Shown: one piece after another, positions 32,109 through 53,087 of the stretch
Position numbering within the stretch: position 1 is the first letter of the stretch
Layout: each line of letters opens with the position of its first letter
Translations under genes and position numbers: made by a program
The notes under the pieces: model-generated
Told to the model about the DNA's origin: nothing
What the model saw: only the letters and a program-made list of their open reading frames with translations
The model's database searches: none
Source of the DNA: Brachypterus glaber
Taxonomy: Eukaryota; Arthropoda; Insecta; Coleoptera; Kateretidae
DNA length: 64,000 nt
Direction: 5' to 3'
NCBI GenBank assembly: GCA_958510825.1
Contig: OY294047.1
Location: 496,001 to 560,000 of the forward strand

Positions 32109-32773
32109 CACATCATGTCAAAAGTCGGCCCACTTTAACTTTTAAACGGCTTAAAACATCAACTTGAAAATTTGGAAAACTTAAATATGATAACCCAAAT
32201 AACAATGGGGATAGTGGGGCTGGGGGGATTTTTTTAATAGAAAGAGGGGTCATTTGATACATCATTTTAAAGCTTATAAAATTCTCTATTTGCCCACATA
32301 TTTTTTTATTTTTTCGGATCAATTTTTGGGGGTTATTTTAAAGCCCCAAAAACAAGGATTTTCGTCAAAATTTCTTTAAAAAAATCAAACAATTTTCGAA
32401 AAATGGTTTATTTCATCATGCAAATACATGAATTATACTTTTAAACTAATTTTGAATGATATAAATAAAATTTTACAAAAAAAATCTTTAAAATTTTTTT
32501 ATTTACAATAATTGAAAAATAAAAACCTTAAAAAAGGTTTAAATAATTAAAAATTGTATAGTTGAATAGAGAATTTTATAAGATTTAAAATGATGTATCA
32601 CAACATTTCAAAAAAAGTCCCCCCTTGCCCCCCTGTCTCCATTGTGCCCCTAAGCATATCAAATATATACTAAAAAATTATTTGGGCCATGTTATTTAAG
32701 TGTTTTAATTTTCAAGTTGATATCTTAATCTGTTTAAAAGTTAAAGGGAGGGAGGCGGACTTTTGACACACTG
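32109..32773. mobile_element. TA-flanked element related to 17334-18049
   Basis: Left CATGTCAAAAGTCGGCC is inverted at the right (GGCGGACTTTTGACACA), flanked by TA. The interior shares TACATCATTTTAAAGCTTAT with the 16-kb and 17-kb elements. Confidence 0.6.
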
Positions 32774-34107
32774 TATAGTTTTATATTAGCGAATAAAATA
32801 TCTATAACACGCTGAAAGTTCTGGTGCATTCGATGACCCCAATGGCATACGTTTAAACTTTAATAACCCACTATTTGTGGCCGGGACAATCAGTCGTGAC
32901 TGTAAATTCTAAAATAGTAGCTAGAATTTTCAAGAAAATATTATCTTACTAATATTAGGAGAAATTAAAAAAAAAATTGACAAGTTAAAAGGTAGAACCT
33001 GGAAAAATCCCATGAGCAATGCTCATTAGGCATACGTTTAAACTTAAACTCCAACACGTGTCCCGATTTTTTTTAATATCTTTAAAAAGTGTAATCTTAA
33101 TAATATTAGATAGGTCCTATATGTTTGCTGTCGGTTTAAAATAAACAAAATAGATAGAAAATATCAAGGATATCTAATAAAAGGAAAAAAAAAGACGAAA
33201 ATATAATTTTCAACAATTTATTTTTCATAATAGCGACATCCATAATTATTTATTATTATTATTCTACATTAATATTTAACAGTTACGGATATATCTTGAA
33301 TATATTCGGCTGCAGTCTGCAATATATACTATATTATATCAGGTATACCATATTAACATTTAATATATTTGGTGTATGATATATTTAATATGAGCAGGGC
33401 AGTTTTAAGGCAACGAGTGTACCTAGCAAGGCAACTCGTTCCTCTAAAACCTAATTTTGCTGTACAGTGCAGTGTACAGTTTCTCGCATGTTTAAATTTC
33501 AGAAAAAAAACGCATAAATAAAAAACACCTGCAAAAAATGTTGAAAATATTTGATATACTAATTTAAAAAACCAAAATAAAATTTTTTCCTCAGCCCACT
33601 ATTAAACGATATAATCTAATTTAAGAAAAAACGACAAAGTCATAACGTGATCTAATTCAACAATAACAAACCGTTATTAAGTGATTCCCTAATAACGGTT
33701 ATAACGGTTATAACGATGTAAATGTATAACAGATTAGGCATATTTTCATCACATGACTATTATCGTTGTCTACACCTAAGTAATTGCATTGAAAATTCTA
33801 CACGGTATTTCTTAAAAAAGTTTAGATCAAAAATCTAGCAAAACCATTTTTTTTATTAACGGATTTTTTAGTGTATGGTTAATTTTAATTAGGGATATCG
33901 AACGATTTTGTAAAATATCTTTTTTATATAAAAATATATTCAAGATATTTTAAATCATTTATCTAAAAAAATAGATTTGCTTGATATTTAATTAAAAACC
34001 AAGGAAACACCATGTTTAACAAATGTATTGTCTGTATACACACCTAATAAATCACAACACACGACGAGACATTCTATTTTTAACAATAAAAAGTTTAGCT
34101 TAAAAAA

Positions 34108-34246
34108 CTACCATGCTGAAAGTGACGGGTCTGGGCGGGTATAAATGATGCATAAACCGGACTTGAGCGGATGAAATTCACCCGCTCAAGTCCGGTCTAT
34201 GCAACATTTATACCCGCGCAGACCCGTCATTTTCAGCAGGGTATAG
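34108..34246. mobile_element. 139-bp near-perfect hairpin MITE
   Basis: Arms of about 65 bp: CTGAAAGTGACGGGTCTGGG and ACTTGAGCGGATGAA on the left, inverted on the right as TTCACCCGCTCAAGT and GACCCGTCATTTTCAG. The loop is almost nil, so transcripts would fold into one long stem. Confidence 0.7.
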
Positions 34247-35287
34247 TTAAAGCAAAGTTATAATTATTGAAAAACCTTGTCTTTATAACAATGACTTAGT
34301 AATAAAAGATAGCATTTTGGTATTCTCTGATGAAACAGATGTAGAGTGTCTTCATCAGATAGATTGGCTCTATATAACTATTACGTGTCTTTTTCAGCAC
34401 CCCCTAGGGTGTATTTATAAAATCATTATTATACAAAGCTAAGAGAATTGTTTAATTTATAAAGAATCTGGTTTTATACCTAATACGATTTAAAAAATCA
34501 AATTCACCCGCTTTTGTTCAATTGAGCGCAGTCGGTTAAATCACTAGACCAGTTTTTATCCAAATAAATCTAGATACCATTGATATGACACTTTTGCCAG
34601 ATGTGGCAGATGTGTCAAAATATAACTACAAATAAAACAAGTCCAATGCTTCGAGTGTATTTGGGCTCAAATTTTATGATTTTTAATAAAATTTTCTTAG
34701 CAACAATATAAATATATTCAGATTTATAATTTATAAGTAATATACACCTAATTATATATTTAATAAGTATAACATATTAAATCTGTACATGTTAAATAGT
34801 GTTTTAATTTTTTTATTGTGCTTGACCACATAAAAATGGAAGATGTGTAATTTTTGAGTCTTATATTGATATGTTTTCACACTCTAAAAAAAGCGTAGCT
34901 AAAAAGTTGGTATTGCACGCACATTCCAGACTAAAGACTACATTAAAAGATACTATATAATTAAATATATAATTTTTGTATGTGAGAGGGATTTTGAATT
35001 AAAGGCGCCAAAACTTTTTAGTTAATAATTTTTTATATTTTCGGATATTAAAAAAAAATAAGTCGTAAACATGAACAAGGCTTTGTGCAATACCACCCAT
35101 AATTTTAGTTTAATATACAACCCATATGTGCAGTTGTGAATGCATAAATAAAAACGAATAAAAGTTGATTAAGAATAGGTTAGCTATTACTATCAGGGCC
35201 TTAGCTATGGGGGGGTATGGGGGGAGCGTTCCCCCACCCATGTTGGAAAGTGGTAGATTTTCTTCCTATTAATATATAGAAATTATT

Positions 35288-35390
35288 CATAAATTATCCG
35301 ATATTTTTAATAAATTATCCGAAGTTATTAATAAGTTATCCGAGGTTATTAATAAATTATCCAAAATTATTAATAAATTACCCGAAATAC
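35288..35390 (+). repeat. 22-bp tandem repeat, about five units
   Basis: Variants of TAAATTATCCGAAGTTATTA in a row, diverging slightly. Ends about 120 bp before the non-LTR element's insertion point. Confidence 0.8.
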
Positions 35391-36216
35391 GTAAATAAAA
35401 ATCTATCCTTGTAAGTTTTTCAATTTCAGATAAATTATGACTGATATCAGGAATTTAATGGCTGTAAACAACTGATATAAGTGCCAGAAAAAACTTACTA
35501 TATGTAGATTATCCCGTGTGGGGCTTCCAGTCCTCCATCGGGCGCCTCCCCAGGTGGCGGATAGGGGATCGGCTCGTCAGACAATACTTGGCGAGAGTCG
35601 GGCACTGCACAACGGGCTATTCGGTTGTTGGTTTGAGATGGCTGGGGTCCACGGCTATCCCGGAGGAAGCCCCAGCCAGCTCTCATCAATGATTTGAGGC
35701 CGCGGGGTGAACTAGGGCCCGAGGCGGACCAAAACTGGTTGGGGATCAAATTCCCGTAAAAAACACACACATATCTTACAAGCACTACACACGCACACTG
35801 ACACACACACACACACACACACACGTGGGTCGGGAGGGTAGGGATTACTCCACCCCCGTAGGGTGGCTCGTGGAGGCTACTTTAGAGGGAAGTCACGATG
35901 GAATGGTAGCGGTGAAATAAGCAGGTCAGGCACGCCTGTGCCGCCGATGAAAGGGGCCCACCCTTGCCTAGCTAGCGTAGGGGGCCGCCCTATAAGTCGG
36001 TGTATAATCTTGGGGTGTGCAGCGGCTCCAGGTAGCGCCTGGTTGAGGACCCGCTGCACACTTCCGGGGGGCTTCACCAGGGGAAAAGCGGCCGCCAGAC
36101 TTCTCACTAAGGATGAGCGCCCGCGAGTCATTCGATGGAAAGGGGGGGATCCACGCCCTATCGAATGCCCACACTTACACACTACACAAATACTAGCACA
36201 CAACTTTGTTCTAGCC

Positions 36217-37692
36217 ATGAATCAAAACGAAAATATGGAAAAGATAGTGCCACAAAAAGAGGAAACAGAGTTCCTCAACTCTATGGAGACGTCCGACGGA
36301 CACGAGATAGACGCGGTAGAGGAGGAAAAACTCCTTAACTCCCCAGCTGGGTCACCGAGGAAGACGTCCGAAGACACCAACCTCGATGGGGCGGCCGGGG
36401 AAGCAGCTGAAGCGGCGGCACTTCGGAAGAAGGAGAACCAAAGAGAGAAGCAGAGGAGGAAGTTCCAAAGAAGGAAGGAGAAGAAGAGGATGGCCAAGGA
36501 GGGAGAAGGAGAGCAGCAAAGTAACGCTGCCGCCTCTAGCTCCAGCCTTGCGACGGGGACTGGGCAAGCCGAAGGCGCTCCACAGGCGGATATCCCCACT
36601 GGGGGAAGTAAGCCTGTTGGAGGGTGCGGCGACCCCCAAAAACCGGACGGAGGGTTTAGGAGACCGACGCCAGTACCGCGACCTGGCTGCTCACATGAGG
36701 GCATACAGGAAGCGGTAAGGCAACCGGTCCCTCAGAAACCTAGCCAAACTCAAGGGAGAGGTCCATCAGCCAGGAACGAAAGGAGAGTGGCCAAGAAGCT
36801 CTTTGCGCTGCCAACGGCTCCGGCGTCCGCCCGAGGCGAGGAAAGGAGGCTCCAAGGAACCTCCAGTTCTAAGCCAGAGGCGAGCAAAAAGAGACTGAGG
36901 ACAGACAAAGAAACACCTCCAGGTAGCTCAAGGAAAAGGCCTAACCACTACCGCACCCCTCCCAACGGCGGAAAGCGCAAGCACGTCTCGCCTCTCCATA
37001 GAGGGGAGGGTGGCACACGCCATCAGGTCTCCTCCCTGGAGAGGGGAGAGGGTAACGCGCCGACGCAAATGTCCGACCCTGAAACCACCGAGGACCCTTC
37101 GAAGAAGGAGCTGCAGGTGGTAATAAGGTCGGATAGGGAGGACGGTAAGGTTACGCCCGAAGAGGCAGAGCGCTTGAGGGCGAGCATGGTGGAGGAGATG
37201 TTCAGGGCTATAGAGGCAACTCCCCCTGTGGGTCCCCTCAGATTCAGGAACTCAGGCGTGGTATTTCCCGGCTGGTTCCTGATAACGACCATGACCCTGC
37301 CAACAAAGCGCTGGCTGCTGGAAACCTGGCCAACTCCGACCCTGGAGGGGGTTGCCTTCACCAAGGTGGCGGCAGCCGATGCTCCATGGCCGGAGAAGGT
37401 AGGCTTCTGGCTAAGGAAGAAAGAGCTGGACCTAGGCAAGGTGAAGAGGCTGATGGCTTTCCAGAATCCCTCGCTCAACATCGAGGGATGGCGTCACATC
37501 CAGACGACGGGAGAGGCAGGAGACTGGTTCCTCACTTTTGTGGTAGAAAGGGACGCCGTCAGGCGCCTAGAGGGGGCGAGCTGGCAGCTGTGCTTCGAGC
37601 TGATGACTATTTCCGTAAGGAAGGTCACATCTTGGAGCGGAGTTGTCAGCCGCGGCCCCTCGGGCGCGAGCGGCCCCCAGCGGACCACATAA
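36217..37692 (+). CDS. Non-LTR retrotransposon ORF1 protein
   Basis: 491 codons from the ATG at 36217 (MNQNENMEK); the frame is open upstream to 35863 but without a better start. The N-terminal 280 residues are charged and of low complexity (Lys, Arg, Glu, Pro, Gly), as expected of an RNA-binding nucleocapsid-like protein. The C-terminal part (about residues 310-470) looks folded, with GVVFPGWFL, TLEGVAFTKV and GDWFLTFVV; it reminds me of the DUF4780-type domain of insect retroelement ORF1s, unconfirmed. No CCHC zinc knuckles are visible, unlike jockey or I-factor ORF1. Stops 35 nt before the ORF2 ATG. Confidence 0.75.
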   Translation: MNQNENMEKIVPQKEETEFLNSMETSDGHEIDAVEEEKLLNSPAGSPRKTSEDTNLDGAAGEAAEAAALRKKENQREKQRRKFQRRKEKKRMAKEGEGEQQSNAAASSSSLATGTGQAEGAPQADIPTGGSKPVGGCGDPQKPDGGFRRPTPVPRPGCSHEGIQEAVRQPVPQKPSQTQGRGPSARNERRVAKKLFALPTAPASARGEERRLQGTSSSKPEASKKRLRTDKETPPGSSRKRPNHYRTPPNGGKRKHVSPLHRGEGGTRHQVSSLERGEGNAPTQMSDPETTEDPSKKELQVVIRSDREDGKVTPEEAERLRASMVEEMFRAIEATPPVGPLRFRNSGVVFPGWFLITTMTLPTKRWLLETWPTPTLEGVAFTKVAAADAPWPEKVGFWLRKKELDLGKVKRLMAFQNPSLNIEGWRHIQTTGEAGDWFLTFVVERDAVRRLEGASWQLCFELMTISVRKVTSWSGVVSRGPSGASGPQRTT

Positions 37693-37727
37693 GTTTTGCC
37701 AACCACGCCCCATGAGTGACCCCATCA

Positions 37728-40700
37728 ATGGCGGCGTTAAAGGTAAGCCAGATCAACCTACAGCATAGCAAGAGTGCAACTGGGGAACTGGTGAGCGCTC
37801 TTGCTAACAAGGTAGGCGAGATCGTATTGGTACAGGAACCTTATGTTTACAGGAACAACGTAAGGGGGTTAGGTGCAGCCGGCTATAAAATTATAGTTGG
37901 CAAAGAGGACGAACACATCAGAACATGTATCCTGGCATCTAAGGAGCTGAACGTGGTTCCATTGACCCAGCTGGGCACCAAGGATGTAACGGCAGCTATT
38001 CTGGAGCACAAGGTAAGAGGCATTAGTCATAAGGTGGTGGTGGGTAGCTTATATTTGCCGTACGAAGGCGTACTTCCCTCGAGGGAGTTAGTGAGCCTGG
38101 TGGAATTCGCGAATGAACAGCGCCTACCAGTAATTATCGGTTGCGACGCGAACGCACACCACGTGGTGTGGGGAAGCACGGGTATAAACCCTAGGGGGGA
38201 AACCTTGTTGGGGTACCTAGCATCGACCAATTTAGAGATAATGAATAGAGGGAAGGAGCCAACATTTGTCAATCGAGTCCGAAAGGAGGTGATTGATATA
38301 ACGCTGGTATCTATCACTCTATCAGAGAACATTTTGAATTGGAGGGTGTCGTCGGACATAACCATGTCGGACCATCGAATGGTAAGATTTGAGTTAAGGT
38401 CGGACAAACCCGATCCAATCATGAAAAGAAACCCAAGGGCAACGGACTGGGAGAATTACCTCTCCCAGCTCAAAAGTCATAACTGGGATTCAGACAGTGA
38501 GATACTCACAGAGGAACAATTAGACAAAGAGGTCACCACTCTAAATAATACCATAATCTCAGCTTATGAGGAGGCTTGTCCACTCAGGGAGGCCAAGGAC
38601 CGAAAGGTCCCATGGTGGAATGGCACGCTGGACACCCTGCGCAAGGAGTGTAGGCGGGCATTCAACCAAGCCTTTAGGGAAGACACAGAGTCCTCATGGG
38701 ATAGGTATAGAGGGGTGAGAAGGGATTTCAAAAAGGAGCTTAGACGAAGCAAGAAACAAAGCTGGAGGAAATACTGCGGAGACATGGAGTCACTGTCGGA
38801 TTCTGCAAGGCTGATGAAAATTCTTAGCGGCACGTCTAATAAATCGGTAGGCTCGCTACAGAGACAAGATGGGAGTTGGACCACCTCCAGCGAAGAGTCC
38901 TTAAGACTACTGCTGGAGACTCACTTTCCCGGTGAAAGCGTCGAACAAGATAACCCCGAGGTAGAGCAGGGTCCCCTCCCAGGAGGGGACCGGCAACTGG
39001 CCGAGGAGGTTATCAAAGACGGCGCGATCAAATGGGCGGTGAAAGAGTTCGACCCATACAAGGCAGCAGGACCGGATGGCATATTCCCAGCGCTACTCCA
39101 GGCGGGCATAGAGATCGTTCTTCCCAGCGTGAAGAGGATCTTTAAGGCCAGCCTGGCGCTGGGATATGTTCCAAAGGAATGGAGGAGGGCGAGAGTGGTC
39201 TTCATCCCCAAACCGGGTAGGAAGGATTACACAACCGCCAAATCCTTCAGACCAATAAGCCTTACATCTTTCCTGCTGAAAACGCTGGAAAAGATAGTGG
39301 ACCGGTACCTGATGGAAGGAGTGCTTAGCAGGCATCCTTTCCATAGAGGACAACATGCATATAGGCGAGGCAGGTCGACAGACTCGGCCCTCCACGCTAT
39401 AGTGCGAAGAGTCGAAAAGGCGTTACACCACAAAGAATGGGCGTTGGCCATATTCTTTGACGTAGAGGGAGCATTCGACAGGGCAAGAACGTCAACCATC
39501 TGCGGTGCGCTATTAGCGAGGGGCACCCCGCCAGCGCTGGTTAGTTGGGTAAGATCTGCGCTGGTAGAAAGGAATGTCATGGCCTCTCTGGGGGACTGTC
39601 GTCTGGACATCGGGGTGAGGGGTGGATGTCCACAGGGCAGTTGTCTTTCACCTCACTTATGGTGTCTAGTTATGGACAGTCTCCTAGAGAGGCTGACGGC
39701 CGCTGGGCTATACGCACAAGCATTTGCAGATGATGGCACGGTCCTAGTCACTGGAAGGTTCTTGGGCACGGTCTGTGAAAGAATCCAGACAGCCTGCAGG
39801 ATAATAGAAGAGTGGTGTGAGGAAAAAGGCTTATCAGTCAACCCAACAAAGACTGAGCTTATCCTCTTTACCAATAGGAGAAAGATAGAGAACTTTAGGG
39901 CCCCCCAAATGTACGGAAAACCGCTTGTGCTCTCACAAGAGGTCAAGTACTTGGGAGTAACCCTAGACAGTAAACTCAACTGGAAGGCGCATGTAGACAA
40001 AGTCATTGACAAGTCGATTGCGACCTTCTGGCACTTGCGTCGGGCAGTGGGAAAAAGCTGGGGCATGACCCCACAGATTCTATTATGGATCTATACCGCC
40101 GTCATTAGACCCAGAGTCCAATATGGCTCGGTGGTATGGTGGCCAAGCGTCAGCAAAACCACAGTAGCTCGGAGTCTGAGTAAGATCCAAAGACTAGCGT
40201 GTCTCGGGATCACCGGCGCAATCAGGACGACCCCCACATCAGCACTGGAAGTTCTACTGGGGCTGCCAACGCTTCCGTCCTGGATAAGGAGGGAGGCAAT
40301 GGCTAGCTACCTTAGAATGAGAGATGTTGGATGCTGGCTGGGTGAAGGGGCAGTCTACGGACATACAAAAATCGCCGATGTTGCCAGAGTAGAGTTACCT
40401 ATCAGCAGCATCAAGGTGATAGAGGCGGAAGACCGATTAAGGTTTGACAGAGCATTCTCTCTCACTATACCAACAAAACACGAGTGGGAGAACAAGGAAG
40501 TTAATTTTGCCCAAAACGCAACAGTGTGCTATACAGACGGCTCCCGGATGGAAAGCACGCAAAGCTCGGGCGCAGGCTTCTTTGTACAAGACACGGGGGT
40601 TCAAAAGAGCTATTCGCTCGGCAGGTACCCCACGGTATTCCAAGCGGAAGTCTTTGCGATACAGGAAGCGGCAAGATGCGAAGAGGTTCTAGGGAGCAAC

Positions 40701-41372
40701 GGATCAGATGTATACATCTGCTCCGACAGCCAAGCAGCCCTGAAGGCTCTCAGTGCACCCAGCACAAGATCCAGTCTTGTGCAGGAATGCATAGAAGCCC
40801 TGGAGGAGCTAGCGAGGAACAAAAGAGTCCACCTTGTATGGGTCCCTGGACACAGCGGGATACCAGGCAACGAGAAGGCAGACGAACTTGCCAGGCTCGG
40901 AGCCGAAACTCCGTGCATGGGACCCGAACCCATGCTTGGTATTACAAGGAAACAAGTCACATCAGCCCTCAACACGTGGGCTGGAGAAAAACTAAGGGAA
41001 AGCTGGTCAACGGTCACGAACTGCAGACAGGCAAAGGACTTCCTTTCCGGTCCAAGCAAGTCAAAAACCGCGTGGCTACTAGGAAGAAGCCGAGCCACGA
41101 TCAGCCAACTCACAGGGATCCTCACGGGTCACTGTGGACTAGGAAGGCACCTGTTCAAGATGAAGGTTGGTAACGACCCCGTCTGTTCGGGTTGCGGGAT
41201 AGACGAAGAATCGTCCTTCCATTTCCTAGGACAATGCGATCGGTTCGGCAGAATACGACAGGAGATCTTCGGAGTGGCAACTCTCCGAAGAGAGGAGTTG
41301 CGTACCCTTGCCTGGACAGATATCGCGACCTTTATAAGGAGGTCCGGCAGGTTTAGGCAGGGAGTAGGGTAG
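37728..41372 (+). CDS. ORF2: endonuclease-reverse transcriptase-RNase H polyprotein
   Basis: 1214 codons, uninterrupted, from the ATG at 37728; a GTG 12 nt earlier is in frame but unlikely as start. Residues 1-225 are an APE-like endonuclease (INLQHSK, VLVQEPYV, GCDANAHH, SDH at 214-216). Reverse transcriptase follows (YKAAGPDGI, SFRPISLTS, GGCPQGSCLSP, catalytic FADD at 666-669). RNase H has D937 (YTDGS), E974 (AEVFA), D1000 (CSDSQ) and H1042/D1052 (PGHSGIPGNEKADELA). A Cys/His motif begins at C1153 (CSGCG, HFLGQC). All key residues are present, so it could be active in target-primed reverse transcription. Translation is probably by reinitiation after ORF1. Confidence 0.95.
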   Translation: MAALKVSQINLQHSKSATGELVSALANKVGEIVLVQEPYVYRNNVRGLGAAGYKIIVGKEDEHIRTCILASKELNVVPLTQLGTKDVTAAILEHKVRGISHKVVVGSLYLPYEGVLPSRELVSLVEFANEQRLPVIIGCDANAHHVVWGSTGINPRGETLLGYLASTNLEIMNRGKEPTFVNRVRKEVIDITLVSITLSENILNWRVSSDITMSDHRMVRFELRSDKPDPIMKRNPRATDWENYLSQLKSHNWDSDSEILTEEQLDKEVTTLNNTIISAYEEACPLREAKDRKVPWWNGTLDTLRKECRRAFNQAFREDTESSWDRYRGVRRDFKKELRRSKKQSWRKYCGDMESLSDSARLMKILSGTSNKSVGSLQRQDGSWTTSSEESLRLLLETHFPGESVEQDNPEVEQGPLPGGDRQLAEEVIKDGAIKWAVKEFDPYKAAGPDGIFPALLQAGIEIVLPSVKRIFKASLALGYVPKEWRRARVVFIPKPGRKDYTTAKSFRPISLTSFLLKTLEKIVDRYLMEGVLSRHPFHRGQHAYRRGRSTDSALHAIVRRVEKALHHKEWALAIFFDVEGAFDRARTSTICGALLARGTPPALVSWVRSALVERNVMASLGDCRLDIGVRGGCPQGSCLSPHLWCLVMDSLLERLTAAGLYAQAFADDGTVLVTGRFLGTVCERIQTACRIIEEWCEEKGLSVNPTKTELILFTNRRKIENFRAPQMYGKPLVLSQEVKYLGVTLDSKLNWKAHVDKVIDKSIATFWHLRRAVGKSWGMTPQILLWIYTAVIRPRVQYGSVVWWPSVSKTTVARSLSKIQRLACLGITGAIRTTPTSALEVLLGLPTLPSWIRREAMASYLRMRDVGCWLGEGAVYGHTKIADVARVELPISSIKVIEAEDRLRFDRAFSLTIPTKHEWENKEVNFAQNATVCYTDGSRMESTQSSGAGFFVQDTGVQKSYSLGRYPTVFQAEVFAIQEAARCEEVLGSNGSDVYICSDSQAALKALSAPSTRSSLVQECIEALEELARNKRVHLVWVPGHSGIPGNEKADELARLGAETPCMGPEPMLGITRKQVTSALNTWAGEKLRESWSTVTNCRQAKDFLSGPSKSKTAWLLGRSRATISQLTGILTGHCGLGRHLFKMKVGNDPVCSGCGIDEESSFHFLGQCDRFGRIRQEIFGVATLRREELRTLAWTDIATFIRRSGRFRQGVG

Positions 41373-42225
41373 ATGTGTGGCTGGGACAGCTCGGGGCTGG
41401 CAAAAAGGGCCATAATGGCCTAGTTGCCTGGCTTGTAGCCTCCCCACCCTTACTACTACTACTACTATGTAGATTATTAAAAAATTGCTTTAATATTCCA
41501 AATTTAAAAGAAAATCACCCACAAAAATTAGAAAAACCCAACAAAATACTTATTTTCATTGAACATGGTAAAACATTATGCATGTTATAGCATTTAGTTT
41601 GTTATTTAATATTTTTAATGGGGTTGTTTTTACATTTACTTAAAAACCACAGCACACAAGCGAGAGACGAGTGACACACGTCACTTCAGTATGAAACTGC
41701 TATATTAAGTCCTATATATTAAAAACAAAGGCAAATTCAACTGAAACACTACATTCAAATCATTTTTACACTTTTGATTCTGGAAATGCATACACACAAA
41801 AAAATGCGTGGTAAAAAATTAAGCATGTAATTGTAAAAAATGTGAAGTGATTTTATTATTAAGTAATTACAATCAGGCGAAATTAATTTTAATGGTAAAC
41901 ATACAAATGCTTGAATAAAGCATTTAAATAAAAAATATATAATAAAATTATAAAAAAAAAACACGTTTGCACGATCATCACCACTAAAACCCCAGAAATG
42001 AAAGTATAGTTCCTGGTTTATTATTAGGTTTGTTCGAGTTTCACTAAATTTAGTTCTGAAATGTTGATTATTGACTATTTTAAGTCACGTGGTAACAAGG
42101 ATTAAACCTCTGTTGGCCAGAACCAGTTCTGAACAGTTCAAAACTTGAAACCCGAATAAGCCTATTATGTTTCTGAAATCTTCAGAAATACAGGTTTTCA
42201 GTTCTCTCGGGAGAGGTCGCCCCTT

Positions 42226-42464
42226 AGGGACTGTCTGTAAATTACGTCACACTAATTATGGCTATTGTCCCATCGTCACGCTAGCGCATATACACTTTTT
42301 TCTTACCACACTCTTTAAATAAATAAAAAATAAAATATTTTTAATTTGTTCCAAAATTGTTTTTTTTTTAACATAAACATTTATAATCTGACCCCTCGTA
42401 CAATTTCGTCACATTTTTCATCCCCCCCCCCCTATTTTCGTGACGTCATTTAAAGACAGCCCAA
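42226..42464. mobile_element. MITE with GGGACTGTCTGTAAATTACGTCAC ends
   Basis: Left AGGGACTGTCTGTAAATTAC and right GTGACGTCATTTAAAGACAG are inverted, with a C11 run near the right end. Intergenic. Confidence 0.6.
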
Positions 42465-42767
42465 TAGATCCGTTCTTGATTAAGATAATCTTACATTATA
42501 ACAAAAGTACGTCATAAAAAGTATAGGTACTAATGTAAAATTTCTACTAAGGTAACTCATCATTTCGCACGTTGGCTACCTAGCAGCATTGTGAAATTTT
42601 TTTGTCTTTGTTTTGTTGTCTTTATAGATGAAAGATAGCATCATTAAAATTTTGGTTTTCAACATTTTAGTATTTATCTTTTAGTCCTCGATCGAAACAT
42701 GAATTCTTTCTCGAAATCAGTAAATCATAACCGAACAACCCGTTTTTGGAAATAATATTAAAAATAT

Positions 42768-43085
42768 ATTTATCCAATACATACAGATAATGAGACAGTT
42801 ACCAACTTTATTTTAAATAGATAAACTCAATAATAACCCCGCGTGGCTTTTACTTTATTGAGTGGATAATTATTTATTTTACCCACTCAACTGTCACTTG
42901 TCAAATTATTTTCTTCTAAATGTCATTAAAATTTTTAATAAAAATATGAATTCCTAAGCTATTTATTGGATAAAACCTAGTATGGCACTCATGGGTAAAC
43001 CGGTATTGCCCTCTCGAAAATTAACCTGATTGGCTGACGCCTCGCAGGTTAATTTTCTCATGGGCCATATCTTACTTTTCCCACT
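42768..43085 (+). repeat. Interspersed repeat family 1, full-length copy
   Basis: TTTATCCAATACATACAGAT to CTTACTTTTCCCACTA. Reference copy for 91-306 and 18537-18850. Lies 320 bp beyond the stop of the uridine phosphorylase gene. Confidence 0.7.
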
Positions 43086-43304
43086 ATTATGAAAACTTTT
43101 TTACATAATATGTAAAAGATATTAAATTTTTCTTGTAGAATCACCCCTTAAAATTAGGTGTGATACTTATTCCCATTGATGTCAAAATTTAAGGCTCTAT
43201 CAGGATATTATATTTTTTAGCATGTTTATTTTAGGATCGTATTCTTTGGAAGGATATTTTTTGACATAAGAGCTTTTTCAGAACTTCACATTGCTACTAG
43301 GGCT

Positions 43305-43310
43305 TTTATT
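43305..43310 (-). terminator. Candidate poly(A) signal of the uridine phosphorylase gene
   Basis: AATAAA on the - strand, about 96 nt past the stop codon at 43408-43406. Confidence 0.45.
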
Positions 43311-43405
43311 CAAATTATAAATTAAAAATTATACATAATATATAAAAATATAAATAAATTTGTCTTTTTTTAGTTGTATAAATAGATAAATAAATGTTCA
43401 AAAAC

Positions 43406-53087
<9,682 letters not shown>

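Larger units (their letters stand above)
35513..41465 (+). mobile_element. Full-length non-LTR retrotransposon (R1/LOA/I-like group)
   Basis: Flanked by TATGTAGATTAT at 35501-35512 and 41466-41477. The 5' leader is about 0.7 kb, GC-rich, with a (CA)n tract at 35800-35824. Two intact ORFs follow, then a short 3' UTR ending in five ACT units instead of poly(A). Simple-repeat tails are known from several RNase H-bearing non-LTR clades. Domain order (APE-like endonuclease, RT, RNase H, C-terminal Cys/His) places it in the R1/LOA/I assemblage; the clade needs a tree. The high-GC body contrasts sharply with the AT-rich host. A near-identical truncated copy lies at 10940-11270. Confidence 0.92.

Noticed and set aside
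35863..36216. N-terminal extension of ORF1 upstream of the ATG at 36217
   Set aside because: Open but without an ATG in a good position; it overlaps the GC-rich leader, and the protein from 36217 begins like a normal charged ORF1.
36222..36704. Antisense frames over ORF1 and ORF2 of the non-LTR element
   Set aside because: Shadow frames of a GC-rich coding region; the + strand frames carry all recognised motifs.
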